From Planctomycetota bacterium (GTDB lineage Bacteria > Planctomycetota > Planctomycetia > Pirellulales > Pirellulaceae), in assembly GCA_023417165.1 (NCBI GenBank), contig JAEZGD010000499.1, positions 1-6,779 on the forward strand: a stretch of DNA of 6,779 bases, given 5' to 3'. The position numbers and the translations under genes were made by a program. A model generated the notes under the pieces. The model was not told the DNA's origin. It was given only the letters and a program-made list of their open reading frames with translations, and ran no database searches. Positions 5,691 through 6,779 of this stretch are shown one piece after another (the stretch's first letter is position 1; each line of letters begins with the position of its first letter).

Positions 5691-6779
5691 ATGTATTTGC
5701 GCATGGCCAAACGCCTGCTTCTCGAAACCGATAAACGCCTGGTGTGGAAGCTGGCGTGGAATATGGGCTTTAAAGGGGCGCGGTCGATCTTCAAGCATAA
5801 AAGCCGCTTGAAGCGGGGGGAGTTCTTCCCACCGTTCCTCTACGTTTCGATCATCAATAGCTGCAACCTGCGCTGCCAGGGCTGTTGGGTCGATGTGGCG
5901 CACAAGCAATCGAAGATCGAAGTCGATGCGATGCATCGCCTGATCACCGAAGCCAAGGCGATGGGCAATTCGTTTTTTGGCATCCTCGGCGGCGAGCCGT
6001 TCATGCACCACGACTTGCTGCAAATCTTCGAGCAGCATCCCGACTGCTACTTTCAGGTCTTCACCAACGGCCACTTCATCACGGACGAAGTCGCCCGGCG
6101 GATGCGCGCCTGCGGGAATGTTACGCCGCTGATCAGCGTCGAGGGCAACGAGATCATCAGCGACGAGCGCCGCGGCCGCGCAGGCGTGTTCAGCCAGACG
6201 ATGGAAGGCCTAGAGAATTGCCTGAAGCACAAAGTGATGACCGGCGTTTGCACCAGCGTCTGTCAAACCAACTTCGACCTGGTGAGCGAGAAGTGGGTCG
6301 ATCGCCTGATCGAGATGGGCGTGTTTTACACCTGGTTCCATATCTTTCGCCCCGTCGGTCCCGACGCCAATCCCGAGCTTTCGCTAACGCCCGAGCAGCA
6401 GCGCGAAGTGCGCAAGTTCGTCGTCGAAATGCGGGCCAAGAAGCCGATCATCATTGTCGATGCTTACTACGACGGCGAAGGCCGTGCTCTTTGCCCGGCG
6501 GCGACCGGCTTTACGCATCACATCAGTCCCTGGGGCGACATAGAACCTTGTCCAATCATTCAGCTGGCGAAGGAATCGATCTATGACGAACGCCCGCTGA
6601 AGGAGACGTTCAACAACAGCGCCTTCCTGCGTGATTTTCGCGAAATGTCAGCGACCTACACACGCGGCTGCGTCGTGCTCGAACGTCCCGATCTGTTGGA
6701 ACAGCTGGCCGAGAAGCACGGTGCTCGCGACACCACCGCGCGCGGCAAGGTGTTCGAAGAATTGCAGGCCATGCAGACG
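5691..6779 (+). CDS. Radical SAM protein with twitch/SPASM-like C-terminus (3' end cut by window)
   Basis: 363 codons are present and no stop is reached, so the C-terminus is missing. Seen: a basic amphipathic N-terminus (1-45), then the cluster motif C58-NLR-C62-QG-C65 (CX3CX2C) that binds the [4Fe-4S] cluster and S-adenosylmethionine; GGEP (100-103), which contacts the SAM amino group; TNG after the third strand; and LISVEG in a mid-barrel strand. After the barrel, C268, G282-x4-C287 and C327 match the CX9-15GX4C-gap-C pattern of twitch/SPASM domains that hold an auxiliary Fe-S cluster. Known: these enzymes use the 5'-deoxyadenosyl radical, often to modify peptides or cofactors. The substrate here is not recognisable. 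It lacks the CNLACxGCGKI form I expect in HpnH, so it is not called a hopanoid enzyme despite the terpenoid genes nearby. It has its own promoter and ribosome site, 82 nt after the hypothetical gene. Fold call is firm, role unknown. Confidence 0.9.
   Translation, partial: MYLRMAKRLLLETDKRLVWKLAWNMGFKGARSIFKHKSRLKRGEFFPPFLYVSIINSCNLRCQGCWVDVAHKQSKIEVDAMHRLITEAKAMGNSFFGILGGEPFMHHDLLQIFEQHPDCYFQVFTNGHFITDEVARRMRACGNVTPLISVEGNEIISDERRGRAGVFSQTMEGLENCLKHKVMTGVCTSVCQTNFDLVSEKWVDRLIEMGVFYTWFHIFRPVGPDANPELSLTPEQQREVRKFVVEMRAKKPIIIVDAYYDGEGRALCPAATGFTHHISPWGDIEPCPIIQLAKESIYDERPLKETFNNSAFLRDFREMSATYTRGCVVLERPDLLEQLAEKHGARDTTARGKVFEELQAMQT

Noticed and set aside
5885..6586. 233-residue plus-strand frame inside the radical SAM gene
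   Set aside because: It is in another frame of the radical SAM gene, is extremely Arg-rich and has no domain, whereas the main frame has CX3CX2C and GGEP motifs and a ribosome site. The minus-strand frame at 5565-6074 is rejected for the same reason.
5691..6779. Radical SAM gene as HpnH (adenosylhopane synthesis)
   Set aside because: The motif region is CNLRCQGCWVDV, not the CNLACxGCGKI form I expect for HpnH, and a twitch-like cysteine set follows. Nearness to a cyclase gene is not enough.

Overview
The window reads as a chromosomal segment from a moderately GC-rich Gram-negative-type bacterium. The gene content suggests a planctomycete or a relative: an atypical squalene-hopene-cyclase-like protein beside a DUF116/polyprenyl-synthase fusion, and weak or absent Shine-Dalgarno signals at several starts. 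That placement is an inference from gene content, not a database match.

Left two thirds (114-4527, minus strand): three genes point the same way with short gaps and probably form one operon, read from right to left. The first is a 630-residue class II terpene cyclase of the squalene-hopene cyclase superfamily (4527 to 2635), with an intact DADD catalytic acid motif and at least six QW repeats. After 27 nt comes a 625-residue fusion (2607 to 730) of a cysteine-rich DUF116 domain and a trans-polyprenyl diphosphate synthase; it starts at TTG behind a good GAGGG ribosome site. After 67 nt, which contain a pair of near-identical 18-bp repeats, comes a 182-residue chorismate-lyase-like (DUF98/UbiC fold) protein (662 to 114). 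Together they suggest synthesis of a polyprenyl chain, its cyclisation, and possibly supply of a 4-hydroxybenzoate-type aromatic acid. The final product cannot be read from the sequence.

Centre (4528-4789): a 262-bp divergent intergenic region. It contains two sigma70-like promoter candidates arranged as exact mirror images about position 4623, with a small palindrome between and partly over their -35 hexamers. This suggests joint control of the terpenoid operon and the rightward gene.

Right third (4790-6779, plus strand): a soluble protein of unknown function (4790-5608) carries a previously unremarked internal duplication (two RYGR...LWxG modules). Next is a short gap with an extended -10 promoter (TGCTATACT) and a GAAGGA ribosome site, then a radical SAM enzyme (from 5691) that runs off the right end. 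It has the CX3CX2C cluster motif and a C-terminal cysteine pattern like a twitch/SPASM-type auxiliary cluster.

No RNA genes, CRISPR arrays, insertion sequences or convincing intrinsic terminators were seen. The most interesting unit is the terpenoid operon with its DUF116 fusion; the duplicated unknown protein is second.
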